Assembly (NCBI GenBank): GCA_022605405.1 | Contig: JABYQQ010000006.1 | Location: forward strand, 992,001-1,056,000 | Source of the DNA: Earliella scabrosa | Taxonomy: Eukaryota; Basidiomycota; Agaricomycetes; Polyporales; Polyporaceae | Reading direction: 5' to 3' | Length of the DNA stretch: 64,000 bases | Shown: positions 1 to 12,052 of the stretch, one piece after another | How the letters are laid out: each line of letters opens with the position of its first letter | Position numbering within the stretch: the stretch's first letter is position 1 | Notes under the pieces: model-generated | What the model saw: the letters and a program-made list of their open reading frames with translations, nothing else | What the model was told of the DNA's origin: nothing | Databases searched by the model: none | Position numbers and translations under genes: made by a program

Positions 1-1270
1 CCGCTCTTATACTATTCCTGCGTCGCCTGATGTCCACACCGCCCGGCTCCGCGTCCAACCTTGGGTGGCAGAACCAGGACTGCGGGGAAGTGCATGCGGT
101 CACTGTCCGGCGGCAAGACCCACCTTCGCCGGGAGGCGAAGGGTGCAGCGCCTACCTGCTCTAGGACCGGAAAATCCAACTCATGGCCACCCGTGGCTTT
201 CACGAGCAAGACCATTCGGACGCACGCGCGCAGCACATGTTCGACACCGAGCTCATTGCGTGCACCGGTCTGTCTCTTGTAGTCTCGTCGCCGCACATGG
301 CGCGCGTCTGCGCGTGTCATGAGAGTGCGCGCGGCGAAGACAGTCGGCAGTAGCGATCTTGGACTTGCGACCGCGAAGAGTAGATTCGAGGACGGATGTG
401 GACACTCGCCTTCGCGGCACACATGACCCCTCCCGGCTGTTGAAAAGCCGTAGTCGCTGTATCATCCAGAGGAGTGAAGCGTTAGGTTGAAGACGCGCCT
501 CGTAGGAACTGCTTGGAATGCAAACGGTGAGAATAAGTCGATGCGCGCAGCAGTTGGACTGACCTCCTCCAACGCGCCGATGCAACTAACACCGGAACAT
601 ACGAGGGCCTTCTGCGCAAGGCGATTGCAACTTGCAGGGAGCAACCACTCACGCGAGAACCATGTGATGTTGTATCGTCGCTACCGTTACGGCATCGATC
701 GACGATCCGACGGGGCCTGCGATTGCTTGTTGTGGTGCCACCCACGATCTGTCTGCGACAACCACGTGTTCTTCATTTGTTGTGGTCGCAGCAACAGCTG
801 TGGATACGGCAGAGGTAAGTACGGGAACTGGAAAACAAAATGCAATGTCGTCAAAGGTCGTAACGAGATGTACGTAGCCGTAGCTGAGGAAGCGGTGGAA
901 GTAGGGAAGGGTAGCAAACGCGCGTGGATGGAGGAGGGGAAGGAACAAACCAAGCAACGACGAAACGTGTAAATGTGGTGGTGACGAGTGGATGACCGCA
1001 GGTATTCCATTAGACAATAGAGACTGTGTGGATGGGGATGGGAGAGGCAGGGGTCAAAATGATTATGGAGAGCAAGAACGCGATGAGAAGCGAGAAGCAG
1101 CAGGAGCAGCCCAGAACCAGTGCGACCTGCCCGTTCGGGTACGGATGTCGTGGCTTCGGGTGTGCCGAATTGTGGTAGAGTCGCTGGGCGGACCATCTTC
1201 TCCGCGAATGACTGACTCTGGGCGACAGGAGACTGGATATAAAGCACAAGAAAACATTCCTTCTTCGTAA
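1..1270. other. unassigned region downstream of rrm4
   Basis: No recognisable gene. Several open frames of 60-190 codons exist on both strands, but none shows a known domain, a consistent exon series or a convincing start, and they overlap one another in the way expected of GC-rich random frames. The right edge abuts the stop codon of the rrm4-like gene, so the last few hundred bases probably include its 3' UTR and terminator. A gene running off the left edge of the window cannot be excluded. Confidence 0.4.
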
Positions 1271-4200
1271 TTACTTGCTTTGTGCGGCCTGGACGAGGAG
1301 GGCCTTCTCCTTGAGCACCGTTGGGTAACTGTTCATGAGGTGCGCAAGGGGACGAAGGTCGTCCTGGTCCAACAAAGCGATAGTGATCTTAGGCTGTAGA
1401 GCGCGCATCGGGATCTCAGTATACCTCGCCCGATAATCGAGAATCTGGGAAACATACCGCGCCCTTGATCCCGAACGCCTTGACCACACGCCACCTATTC
1501 CAGACGTCCAACTCAACAGCGACCCAGAGACGAACAACGTGAACACTTACAACTTATCGCCCAATTGCTGCTTCTGCTGGTTGATAGGTTTGTCGATCAA
1601 ACTGTCGATGAACTCGTCCGTCGCCTTCACGACCATTGGGTCAGCCTTCGGCAGCGGCAAGCCAGTCGCAGACGACGAGTTCGCAAGCCTGATAATCTCC
1701 GACGCCGGGAGGCGCGCCAAGGAAGCGATGGTGTGCACTTGCGCGCCGCCAGCAGGTGCGCTGGGCGTCGCAGGCGTCGGGCTCGCAGCCGCGCTCGGTC
1801 CCCGGGATGAAAGGTCGGGCGTCTGAGGTGTGTCGAACGACGGCGCGGACACCTTGCGTTGCTGGGGTGTCTGCGGGACTGGGACGGTGGACACGGCCGG
1901 GGTCTGCTCCTCGGTGTCGTCTACCTCCAGGACGAGCTTGGCGTCCGCGAGCTTGGCACGGAGCACCTCGACGTTGAACAAGCACATCGCACGCTCGCGC
2001 TTGGGAAGTGACATGAGCAAGTCCGTGAGGTCGGCGACCTGAGACGACTCTAGCTTGGCCACGGCAGCAAACATGCGATCGCGCTCAGACTGTGGTGCAG
2101 TGAGAGAGCCAGAGGGCGACTCGGTCCGTGGAGGTGTCGAGAGCGTCGCCGGCATCGAGAGGGGTGTCGAGGGGTGGTCGGGGGCAGAAGCGGTAGCGTT
2201 CAGTGCAGGATCGAGCAGTCGTGAGTCCTGCGACGCGGCCGGAGAAGGTGAAGGCGACTTCGATGGGTTGGCGGAAAGATGCAGGGACCTCTTCGCTGTC
2301 TGAATCTGCTCCGCAAGTTTGGCCGGGTCTTCGATGCCCTGCACAACCTCACTGAGCGACAGGCCAACAATCGCATTGACGACCGAGTCGAGGTCATCCC
2401 CGGACACAACATCCATTCCCTTGATCCTTCTGCTGAGCTCTCCAGTGAGTACCTCCTTACGGACAACCGGCGAAAGTGCAGACAGGTCGTCATAGCGCAT
2501 GGGCAGGTTGAGGGTACCAGCAAGCGCAGCCTAATCCTATCTTTGAGCGACGGCACTCTGTCGAAAATACTGAGACGACCTACGTGATAGAAGCTACCAG
2601 AGCTACGGCGACCACGATCTGGCCGCTCGTGGTGACCTGAGACGGGAGAACCAAGAACAGCCGGATGACTGCTTGGGCTTGGCCATCCTGCGTAGCTCTC
2701 TCCAGCCTCGCTAGCAGTAGGACTCGTCGCACCACTGCTGCTTCGAGGGTGACCGTTGTGACCGCCGAATCGCTGGGCGAGCTTTTCTTGACGAAGTTGT
2801 TTGGGCTCGTGCAGACGTACGACAAGTTGCTTGTTGCCCAACGTAACACCATTCATTGCGTTCATTGCAGCAGCAGCTGAGGCGAAAGGTGAGCAGGAGA
2901 AATTTGTACATGGCGGCAAGACCACACACCCTGATCAGGGGTCTGATAGGAGACAAAACCGAAACCACGGCTCTCTCCTTGTTCGTTGCGCATCACACGA
3001 GCGCTACGACTGTTTAGCAAGATTGACGCGGCTGATGAGTGGAAGCCTACCTGACGATCTGCCCGAACTATTGCGAGGCATGTCAAGCACTAGATGAGCA
3101 TCATATTGAGATTGAAACGCACCGAGCGGAAGTGGGTGAACAGCCCATTCGAGTCAATGGACGTGTCGAGGTTCTGTTAAGCCGATGAGAACTCGGATAT
3201 GGACGAAGGGTATGCCGCATTTACATACTTTGATGAAGAGGTTGCAAGGATCGATCAACCCACTATGACTGGTTGATCCCGGGCCGCTCAAAGGGGCCAA
3301 TTGTACCTGTTGTCCAGGTCCATGAACGAACATAGGACGAGCGTGGTAAGGCGCGGGCCGAGGAGGAGAGTACTGCACCGATCACTATGGCAGCCCATTC
3401 ACGCACAGATGTCAATGAGAACATACCTGTGCGGGGTACGGGAAGACAGATCCCGAAGGCACGAACGAGGGCGCATTTGGGCTGAATTCGCTGGAGATCC
3501 CACTGACGCGACGCGGTTGGTATATTTGCACGACGATGTTCTGACCCTCGACATCCGCGCAGTGCATGGACTCCTCCGCTTCTCGCGCATCCTCTTCCCT
3601 CCAGAACTCCACAATTCCGGTGTCTTTGCCCACTGGTGCTGGGACCCGAACTGACGCGAGTGCTCCGAACGGACGGAAGAGATCGTAGAGTTGTGAATCA
3701 GTGTAGCCCGGAGGAAGTTGCTTGATCAGTCGTGGAGAGGCGTTGGGAGGTGGTAGGGGCGTTGGTGGGGTCGTAGAAGGGTATGGGGAGAGAGTAAGCT
3801 GAACAATCTGAGACAAGTTGGGGATAGGCCGATTCTGGAGGGTCGCGAGGGCCTTCTCCGCTGCATGGCATTGTAGTTAGCATGGAAGGTCAAAGTATGA
3901 ACGCAGACACATCGGTGTTGCAAAGAGCATAGAAGACAAGAAGGGCACCTGGAAAGCCCGCTCCATCCCGGGATGTGGAACAGAGACATAACGATCGTAA
4001 GAGGCTCAGCAGCAATATGATGTGTGCCGTCACTGGGCTCATGGAGACGGAATGCGCTGATACAGTGGAAACACAGCCTCGAAGTATCATGTAGCGGGGT
4101 TGGCGGCATAGGATGATGCACCATGCGGCCTCATCGTGCTGGGTGCAGCGCCCGAGCATCAAGGTAAGGGGGCTAAGGGGTTGCGAGACAGACAGCTCGT

Positions 4201-4777
4201 CATACCAGAGGTAACGCATCAGATATGTATACTGGCCCGAGTAGGGATAACTAGGTAATGAGAAGTGGTGAAAGCGAGGTGGATGCAGCCCACCGGAACG
4301 CCCGGGCCCGAGCACTCATACGTTCGTGCAGCGGGTGGAGATCTCGCCATCAACCAGACACCAGCCGAAGGAAGAGGTGAGTAGTCTTGCGACACAACAT
4401 GACCCTGGCGCGTCGTACTCCTGACAGGACTAGCATTGACTGCCTCGGCGGTCGCGCAGACCATGAATCTCTACCCCTCGCGCTCATCATGCACATCACA
4501 GCATTGCAGCGACCCGCAAAACAGGAGGATATTCCGCATCAGAACTCGAGAGACACTCACCCTTCTCCAGATACTTGAACTCTATCGTTCCCGACAGCGG
4601 CCTGTTCGATCCATCCCGGGCGATATTTGGCCTGAACGGCGCGCATGTCTGGAATGCGACCGCGAGATCCTCGTCGCGCACGAAAGGGGGCAGGTTGGAT
4701 ATGTACAGAAGCGGCTCGTGGAGGTACGGATGGGGCTGCGGACGCGGCTCCGGCGGTGGGCTGTTGTAGTCCGACAT
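1271..4777 (-). CDS. rrm4: Rrm4-like RNA-binding protein (three RRMs, C-terminal MLLE domains)
   Basis: Multi-exon gene reading from ATG at 4777 to TAA at 1271. Exon 1 gives RRM1 (LLYISNLPP motif). Exon 2 completes RRM1 and holds RRM2 (LIKQLPPGYTDSQLYDLF). Later exons give RRM3 (NLFIK then SRGFGFVSY). After a Ser-rich linker comes an MLLE-type helical unit (LSALSPVVRKEVLTGEL, about 2300-2500), then a shorter MLLE-like unit near 2000-2090. The last exons splice to give the classical MLLE core KITIALLDQDDL, with a 37-base exon encoding the preceding VVKAFGIKG. In Ustilago Rrm4 the RRMs bind cargo mRNA and the MLLE domains dock to Upa1 on moving early endosomes; the same role is inferred here. 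Intron 1 is exceptionally long (700 bases) while the others are about 50-70. General poly(A)-binding proteins have four RRMs and one MLLE, so this layout favours Rrm4. Confidence 0.85.
3861..4560 (-). other. 700-base intron 1 of the rrm4-like gene
   Basis: The donor GTGAGT follows the codons for FKYLEK and the acceptor CATGCAG precedes EKALATLQN, so RRM1 is rejoined without a gap. All other introns in this gene are near 50-70 bases. No RRM or other protein domain is readable inside on either strand; the open frames present look like chance frames. It could hold regulatory sequence or a small RNA, which the sequence alone does not show. Confidence 0.7.
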
Positions 4778-5215
4778 GGCGTGAGCGGGGAGGGAGGAAA
4801 AGAGAGTGGTCGTCGAGTCAGTGGCTTAGCCTTGGATGCGCGCCGGGGTGGTATATGCCGCGTCGAGAACGAGGTCGAGGGCGCTGTCGGGCACGACGCG
4901 AAGAGGGCGAGGGACGACGGCGAGCAAGTCGAGAGAAAAAGATCAAGAGCCTGCTTATGTAACCGACTCCTAATTAACTCGGCAATAGACGCCAATTCAA
5001 TATTGGCGTGGCGTCGCTGCCGGCCGCCTTCTCGCAAACCACGCTTCCCTCTCGACTCTATTCGCAACAATTGTGCTTTGAGTTGGGCTTCGGACACCGT
5101 CGCCAACGACGACCGTCGACAACAGCTCGCGTATTGTACAGTGCTGCACATCCACAGCAACCAAGGGCACAGGCACCACTCAATTGTCTACCAGCCTCAC
5201 ACTCCGACTTCGGCA
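4778..5215. other. intergenic: rrm4 5' region and MFS1 3' region
   Basis: This stretch lies between the rrm4-like start and the MFS1 stop, both on the minus strand, so it should contain the rrm4 promoter and 5' leader and the MFS1 3' UTR. The frames across it carry no recognisable domain. No clear TATA box was seen. Confidence 0.45.
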
Positions 5216-7467
5216 TCACGGCGTATAACGGAAGTCGGGAGCCTACACGGAGAAGTCAAGGAACGGATGCAGTCAGTTCGAGAGACCGAAGCCTGAATAC
5301 CATTACCTGCAACGTCCAGACGCACCTTGTCTGCCAGCACCGACGTGTCCACTGACGCATTGTAGACAGGCTTGCCGTACCTGCGATCCCTGCGTTGATT
5401 CTCGACACGATAAGAGACCTGCAGCGGGTGGACAGTCAGCGCTTCCTCGAGCACAAACATGAGGTTGACGCGAGGCCAAGACGCACCGTGAGGATGACGG
5501 CGACCATAGCGGCCAGGAAGTCCAGCCCGCAGATCACGCCGAATCCTTTGCTGTCTCCGTCGTACGTACGTGAGCGTGCGCGCGACGGAGATGAGAGATA
5601 GCCCACTCACAGGTATCGCGGACCCTCCGTTGCGGGGAACAGATGCGACCCCAGCACGCTTCCGCATTGTCCGATCACCATATACAGCGGCATCCCCGCC
5701 GCCTTCTTGGTTTCTGAGCCGAGATTGTGCGCAACTGAGAAGCCAATCAGTTCTCGAGCTTCGAGCTTCTGCCCGGGGCGAAGTGCACGCACACCATGCT
5801 ATTATGACGCCGATGGGAACGTACGTCCCTGTTGTGATGCAGAAAGTCGCAAAGTATCGCACGCGGTTATTCGAAGGAACCGCAAGCAGGATCCTGTACG
5901 AGACGTGAGTGATTGTGCTACCGGCGAGACGACCCAGCTGACGGAAAATACGCACGCATATCCTATCGCTCCCACAGCGAACGCTGGTGCAACAAAGGCG
6001 CCTCGGCTTTGCAGCCTGTCTGCCGCATAGCACACCATGTACAGCACTATCGCCGCAACGGCGTATGGCGGCACCGTCAGCAACTGAGCGAGCGCGTTCG
6101 CTGGTTCAATCGATCAGCGCCTGACAACCACGGGTCGAGTATCGGAAGGACGCACTGAACCCAAATGTGGTGATGATCGTAGGCAAGAACCCCGCTATGG
6201 ATGCAGCCGCGCAGTTCGCCGCGAAGTACATCACACCTGCAGCATACACCTGTTCCCGTTCGTGAGCTTTGGTTGTCGAACCACGACGGGACGTACCCTC
6301 CAATCCTTGAACGCCGCAGAAATATGACCTGCATCACATGAGCATGAGGACGAGATGCGGGAAGCGAGAGGAACCTTATCTCACCTTTCTGCAACATCCG
6401 CCCAACATCCGCCCTCGTCCCGCGATTCATCCTCTCGAGCGCCAGCTCGCGCTCCTTCTCGTCAAACACGCCAGTCTCCTCCGGTCGGTTCGGCAGCACG
6501 AGCATGGCAAGCAGCCCACTGAGAACGGACGGTATGCCTTCAATGAGGAATAGAAGTTTCCAATTTGCGACCGAAGCATGGACGTGCTGAATGCCGAACG
6601 CGATCAGGCCCCCGAACGCGCCCGCGACTGCCGCGAACCCGAAGTAGTACGCAAGGCGCAGCCCGATTTCCTCGCGAGTGTAGAACAGCGCTATAAGAAA
6701 TCAGCGTCAGGGCCAAGATACAACAATCACGCTGGGCCTCCACTTCGAGTCGGAGGCGCAAGAGATGGGATTGGCTAGTGACGTCGCGTACGCACACATG
6801 TATAATGGGATTCCGGGAGAGAAGCATGCCTCGAAGACACCGAGACCGATTCGAGTCACGAACAGGCCAGGGAAGTTGAAGGCTATAGCCTGGAAGGCCC
6901 GTGTCAGCGAGAGGCAGGGATGTCGGATAAAGGCTCTGCATACCATCAGTGTTGAGCATATTCCCCATCCGACCGCCGCAGTGCCTAACCATAGTCGCGG
7001 CGGGAATAGTTTTGAGATGATGGTGGCCGGGATGGGGCAGATGATCTGCAACGTGCTCTTATGTAGCGGATGCGTGGTCACGACACAGATACACTCACAT
7101 ATGAGAAGAAGAACGCAGAGTTGACCCAGTCGAAGAGCACTCCTGTCGGGTCGCCATGGAGGACGTCCTCAGGGAGCCCCTGTAGACGCGCATTCCCCAG
7201 ATTCGTCCTGTCCAAGTCTGCAACGCCCCACACAGCGTCATGAAAACACTATCAGAACGAACGCCGGCCATCGCAGGAAGACTCACAAGCGAAGAGGTAG
7301 ATGATGCAAAGCATAGGAATGATCCGCATGTCCAATTTCCGAACCAACCGTCTCTCCCTCTCCAACTTCGACTCCGATGCGGCACTGCTAGTGTCTCCCT
7401 CCGAACCGGTCTCGAGGACGTCCTCCTTGAAGCGGACTTCATGATCGATCTTCTTGTCGCTGGACAT
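5216..7467 (-). CDS. MFS transporter 1 (anion:cation symporter type)
   Basis: ATG at 7467 (an upstream in-frame GTG is not used as start) and TGA at 5216-5218. About ten exons read as a 12-helix allantoate/nicotinate permease-like carrier of the Dal5/Tna1 class. Landmarks in order: LVRKLDMRIIPMLC, LDRTNLGNARLQGLP, FNFPGLFVTRIGLGVFEA, GFAAVAGAFGGLIAFG, NWKLLF, VLPNRPEETG, ANCAAASIAGFLPTIITTFGFS, VPPYAVAAIV, AHNLGSETKKAAGMPLY, IGQCGSVLGSHLFP and SYRVENQRRD. The last intron ends at 5243 and a 27-base exon encodes APDFRYTP. The protein should sit in the plasma membrane and import a small organic anion with protons; the substrate is not predictable. It is a paralogue of MFS2, MFS3 and MFS4 in this window and appears intact. 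Confidence 0.85.
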
Positions 7468-8019
7468 GTCGTGCAGTATGCCCTGGGCTGGGAGCACACT
7501 CTCGAGCCCACCATGGCGAGCGCGACTATATGTGCAGCGCGCTGGGAAAACACGAGGAGGTCAGTTGATTCGAGGGATAGACTCTAGGTTTGCGCTCCAT
7601 AGACTAGCTTCCTTCGCGGTACCTGTCAGTTGTCACGCCAGCTTTGGGGGAGGACATTGGGCGGCAGGTGGCGTTGTTACCCCACTACATCTTATTGATT
7701 TCGGGGCCGTTGAGAGAGTCCCTATACCCGTGATGTGACCGAGTACAACACGGAGCCGTAAACCATTGTAGAGCCGCGAGAGGGCGACTGTCCAGAGCCA
7801 CGTTTCTCGAGCCTGGGCTTCGATTGGGTCAGTCAGGGGCACTCACGTTCTATTGAAGGGGTACACGAAGAGCCACTTGAACCCGGCACAGGTAGAGTCG
7901 TCAATGCATTGACACGCTTCCATTCAACGACTATCCCAACCGTACAACCATGTAACCTGCAGAACGTTGGAATGTCAAGCAGGGACCACCGCATGGAGAA
8001 AAATCATTTACTGGACCCA
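7468..8019. other. intergenic: MFS1 promoter region
   Basis: Lies between the start of MFS1 and the stop of the DUF6534 gene, both on the minus strand. No domain or exon series was found. It should contain the MFS1 promoter and the 3' end of the next gene. Confidence 0.45.
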
Positions 8020-10532
8020 CTACACCTCCTTTTCCGTCTCGAGACCGCTGGACTCAACCTTTGAGCTGGCGCTTGGTGTCCGCGCGAGCTGCAAAGATAG
8101 ACAAAGTCACGTCATGAGTATCTGCTTCCGAACGGGCATGAGAAGCCATGGCATCCCGTTTCTATTATTGCGTCCCGCGCGCGCAGCAAGGGGACAGTAC
8201 GCCTACTCACCTTCTCAGAATATTTAGAGATAGATGGGTCGACCGATGCATCCGTCGAAGCAATTTCGACGGCGGCCGCTCCTGTGCTGAGGCGAGCAGC
8301 CCCGAGGATCCTGATCTCGCTCATTGCACCCGGTGCGTCCTGAGATTCCAGCTGCAACGCATGAGTTCCAATCATCGACATAGACAGCAGATGAGGAGCC
8401 CTACCATGCTGTCGCTGTTTGGACCGTCGAGGAAGTGCGGCAGCGAGAAGCCTGGAACCTGCAGCCCCGCCAGGCCAAGCGTGCCGGCGGTCGTCGGTTC
8501 GTCTTGCATCCCACGGCCGGCATGCGCTTTCCTGAAGTTCAGCCTATTCGGGATGGGTGTAAGTCAGTGCCCAGATTAGACCGATGACAAGCAGGAAGCC
8601 TCACGTGCCGAGCAGCGAGTTCGCATATACTGAGCGTGATGATTGCAACCACTTAGGAGGAGGAAGACGATAGGCGGTTGCATAACGTACGTTTGCTTAG
8701 CAATAGGTGCACCCCACAGAAGACCATGTTCGTGGTCATGGTACTGAACTGCGATGACGAAGTAGCACCAGGCTCTCATAGGATCAGAGACCATCGTAGG
8801 AGGGACTTACTGTGACTACGACGGTCAGGCCGACGACGCTGAGAGTATACAAGGATGATTCAGTCTCTCGCCTGCACGTGGAGCAGCCAAACTCGAAGCG
8901 ACCGATAGCTACCTTGTGAGAAAGCCGTTGTTGACGGTCCAGGAGACCACCCTGTCGACAGCCTTTGCGAAAGATCAGCCCGAGTACCACGCACAGATGG
9001 AGCCCATATATACACTCACATTGTCCGTCCTATTGGCACGGATTACGTTGAGTATCCCTGCGAGAAGATCGGCGCCAGCAACACTCACGCTCTGTCGTGG
9101 GTGAGGAAGCGTCTCAGCGCGGGACTCGTGCTGCAAAGTTCCAGAAATGAAGTGACCCACCTAAATCCCGTCTTGTGCTTGCGCAAGTAGTATACCAGCG
9201 ACCCAGTGATGATACAATCCGCCAAGGTTCCTGCACCGAGGGCCGATCCGACGTGTGGCTGCCGTCGCATGAGAACAATGCATGCAGATCAGACGTGCAT
9301 AAAATGATATGGATGGGTGGCAGGACATACGGTGAGGAGCACCGGAAGCAGTGCAAGGTTCTCCAAGGAAAAGCTACCAAACGGCCCGTTAATAACATGT
9401 CGTCGACAGGGACATCGGCGTAAGTGTCGTACATTCTTATCGCAGTATCTGAGGACGGTTGCAGTTCAGCATGTGGACGGGCAAGATGGGAGGCCAACAC
9501 ATACACCAGCCAAGGACTAGGGACGTCGTAACAGTCATTACGATCGGTGAGGATAAGAACTGCGCAGGAGTTCTGTGAAGACTGACCCATCCGGACTGTA
9601 GACAGCGAGACCTGTGCGAGCCCCAACATTTCAGTCCGGTCCGCCGCGTGCAGTCGCAGAGAGATCAAACTCACGATGATGGATGCTAAGAACCAGTTCT
9701 TGTTCCCCACTAGGAGGACTATCAACTTCACTGACGCGCACTCGACCAGCGATACCTTACGAATGTACACCCTTCGCGCGAAGAAGCTAAAGTGTAATGT
9801 ATGTCAATCGCGCATTGGTCTCGGAGTTGTTCTGCAGCTTACCAATGAACGATCATAGTGATGATAGTCTGTCCCTCTGCCTCAAACGACTGATATCATT
9901 CAACAAGACCCGAATGGCCGCTTACCGTCACAACAATCGTCACCTGTGGGTTGGGCAATCCGGCGTCAGTATATGCGCGCAAAACAGCGCATACACAGAG
10001 GAAAACTCACGTTAAAACTCCTGCAAGTGAGGAAAAAATCAAATCGACTGATGCATGACCACATACTATGCCAAACGGTACCCACCAGACTGAGTTTTGC
10101 AGTGCCGCGTAGTCGGCATACTTCGTGACGAGATAGTAGTAGATCATATGCCAACTGAGGATCACATGGGCAGTATCCAGGATGCTGTCAAGCGGTTCAC
10201 GAGGGTGGTCAGCCCCGCGACTAGTACAGGCTAGAAAGATGACCGACAAGAGTAGAGCGACCTGTTAGAAATGATAAGAAGCCAATGAGCAGACGGGGAT
10301 ACATTTCTCTGGGACAACTTACGACAGCCTTGATATACTTGGGGTCTCTCGGGAACCGACTCCAGTACATGTACGACTGCATGGTGGTGATGCCATATCC
10401 CCTGCAGCGAGCGATCCATTGAGTCAGTGTCCGATACAAGTCAATTTGTGGAAGCGCGTACACGGCGGTGACGAGACACCCTATGAGGAGTGGACCGACA
10501 GTCACGTTGAGATCTTCTCTCTTCTGGACCAT
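8020..10532 (-). CDS. DUF6534-type seven-helix membrane protein
   Basis: ATG at 10532 opens MVQKREDLNVTVGPLLIG. Following exons read YGITTMQSYMYW, VALLLSVIFLACTS, LSWHMIYYYLVTKYADY, FFARRVYI spliced to NKNWFLASII, ADCIITGSLVYYLRKHKTGFR, VDRVVSWTVNNGFLT, VYANSLLGT and LNFRKAHAG. The last exon ends LETEKEV at TAG 8020-8022. This order is that of the agaricomycete DUF6534 family: the hallmarks are YYYL, the ADxxITxSLxxYLR motif and the xANSLLxTLNxRK motif before a hydrophilic tail. Roughly ten introns, about 330-350 residues. The family has no established function; an integral membrane or receptor-like role is inference. A TATA box lies about 70 bases upstream. Confidence 0.75.
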
Positions 10533-10603
10533 GGCTAGACAGTCAGTATGCAGAAGGTGGGGTGTCAGTATGCGCAAGGAAAAGACTCTTGGACGAAGGC
10601 AGA

Positions 10604-10610
10604 TATATAA
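10604..10610 (-). promoter_or_regulatory. TATA box of the DUF6534 gene
   Basis: TTATATA on the minus strand, about 72 bases upstream of the ATG at 10532, a spacing normal for fungal genes. Assigned by sequence only. Confidence 0.45.
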
Positions 10611-11130
10611 GTATGACAGGAAAGATGGGTAACGCGAACATCAGAGAGCAGAACACTCACAAAGTTCTAACAGTCAGTTAAGAACCATTGCCATATGCGC
10701 CATCTGCGCCATCTGAGAGAGCATCGCTATAAATGGGCCTACCTCCCACCAGCAAGCCTATTCGAGGCTGCCATGGGATGCATCGACCACGTCAAGGCGT
10801 CCTCCATCTCCACATCACCAAAACTCGGACAGGAGATGCCTGCGGTATCATACTTATGTTCCATTCTGTATGCCGAAGAACACACGCACAAGATGGCGTG
10901 GCATTCAATGCAACGGTTCACCTCACGGGGGGAGGTCAAGGGAAGCTTCGCGGGCTAAATTTGCTACAGTGCCTTGACATCATTGAATACGTCTGTGTTG
11001 ACTTTGATCAGCTGTATACTGGGAGAATAGCGAACAACCTTACGAACGAGGCACAGAAGGGGTAGTCGGCAAAGTAAGCCTGGGATGGTGGTACGAGATC
11101 CTCTCATGTAGCGTCGGATGGGGATGGAAT
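10611..11130. other. intergenic, nothing recognised
   Basis: Open frames of up to 110 codons are present on the plus strand, but none shows a domain, a splice series or a paralogue in the window. Confidence 0.4.
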
Positions 11131-11475
11131 TTGGTCGAGTCGGAACAAAGTCGTTCCCAATCCATAGTACAGATCAATACAACACGTATACAGAGTTAGG
11201 TGAGCGCATTTCGTAGTGTCATCTCCCGATGAACGCAGGTCCGTCCGACACGGAAGGTACCGGAAGTTGAGCGCCTGAATCCGGAAGAGTCAGCATCCAT
11301 TTTCGGCCGTTGGAGAACGCACCACCTCCGCAGTGGCGTTCGAGTCTGGTTTGCGCTTGTTCTCGAGGCGACACGGTGATGATGGTCACTATCAAGCACC
11401 CAAGGAACGTCAGACGTGGTAGGAGTTCAGGCAATGGCAGAGGAAGGCTGTCGGAATAAGGCGGAACGGTAAAGC
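11131..11475 (-). pseudogene. decayed MFS transporter fragment (3' flank, last exons and an internal piece)
   Basis: This stretch aligns by eye with two separated parts of MFS2. Bases 11131-11400 resemble 19331-19710: the same downstream flank, the terminal exon (GGAAGGTACCGGAAGTTG shared on the plus strand), the last intron and the preceding exon around the basic loop. Bases 11400-11475 then resemble the MFS2 exon near 20235-20300 that encodes the VPPYAVTAV helix, so about 500 bases between them are missing. Small indels break the frames. It is a remnant of a fifth transporter copy that was deleted internally and decayed. Confidence 0.7.
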
Positions 11476-12040
11476 AGTTGTCCACTGTGAACGGACGCAT
11501 CGAGCGCGAACAAAGCCGCACGTTCCATGCGCACTTGCAGCCGATGCGCAACTCGCTCGACGGCGACGCTGCAGGTGTACGACGTGCCGGAATCGGAGCA
11601 CAGCGCGTTCTTCAGGTTCACGGGTGTGCGCGCTCGCTGAACTGCGTGCGGATGATCGCGACAGTGCATGCCGGGAGCGAGGTGTCGCGCGGGAAGATGG
11701 CCAGGTGGGTAGAGCGGTGGGAGGTGGAGCGGAGGAAGGGGCGAGGTCGAGGCCGTGCAGGAATCGCGCGGTGGCGTACTGGTAGCGCGGTGCGACGGAT
11801 CAGGTTCGTTTGTCGAGAAGTGACATCCTACTTCGTCAATGTACCCAGCGCTCACCATATGCTGTCAGCTAGAGCTGAAAGTGATCTCGCCAGTGTCGAA
11901 CGAAGCGCATCTTGAGGAGCCCGAACTGAAGCAAAACCGTGCAAATGATATTGAAGCGTAGACTTGCGCTCAGGAGGAAGCAGCGATACGAAGAGCGGCG
12001 GAGAGCTATGATACAAGAGTTTGTCACTAGCCTTTCTTCA
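11476..12040. other. intergenic, nothing recognised
   Basis: Lies between the MFS relic and the rds3 stop. Overlapping frames on both strands (up to 145 codons) lack domains. The first bases may continue the transporter relic. Confidence 0.4.
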
Positions 12041-12052
12041 CTAGCCTTTCTT
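12025..12052. repeat. 14-base tandem duplication at the end of rds3
   Basis: The unit CACTAGCCTTTCTT occurs twice back to back on the plus strand. The inner copy covers the last codons and stop of rds3, and the outer copy lies just beyond it. The reading frame ends at the first stop, so the duplication affects only the 3' UTR. Confidence 0.75.
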
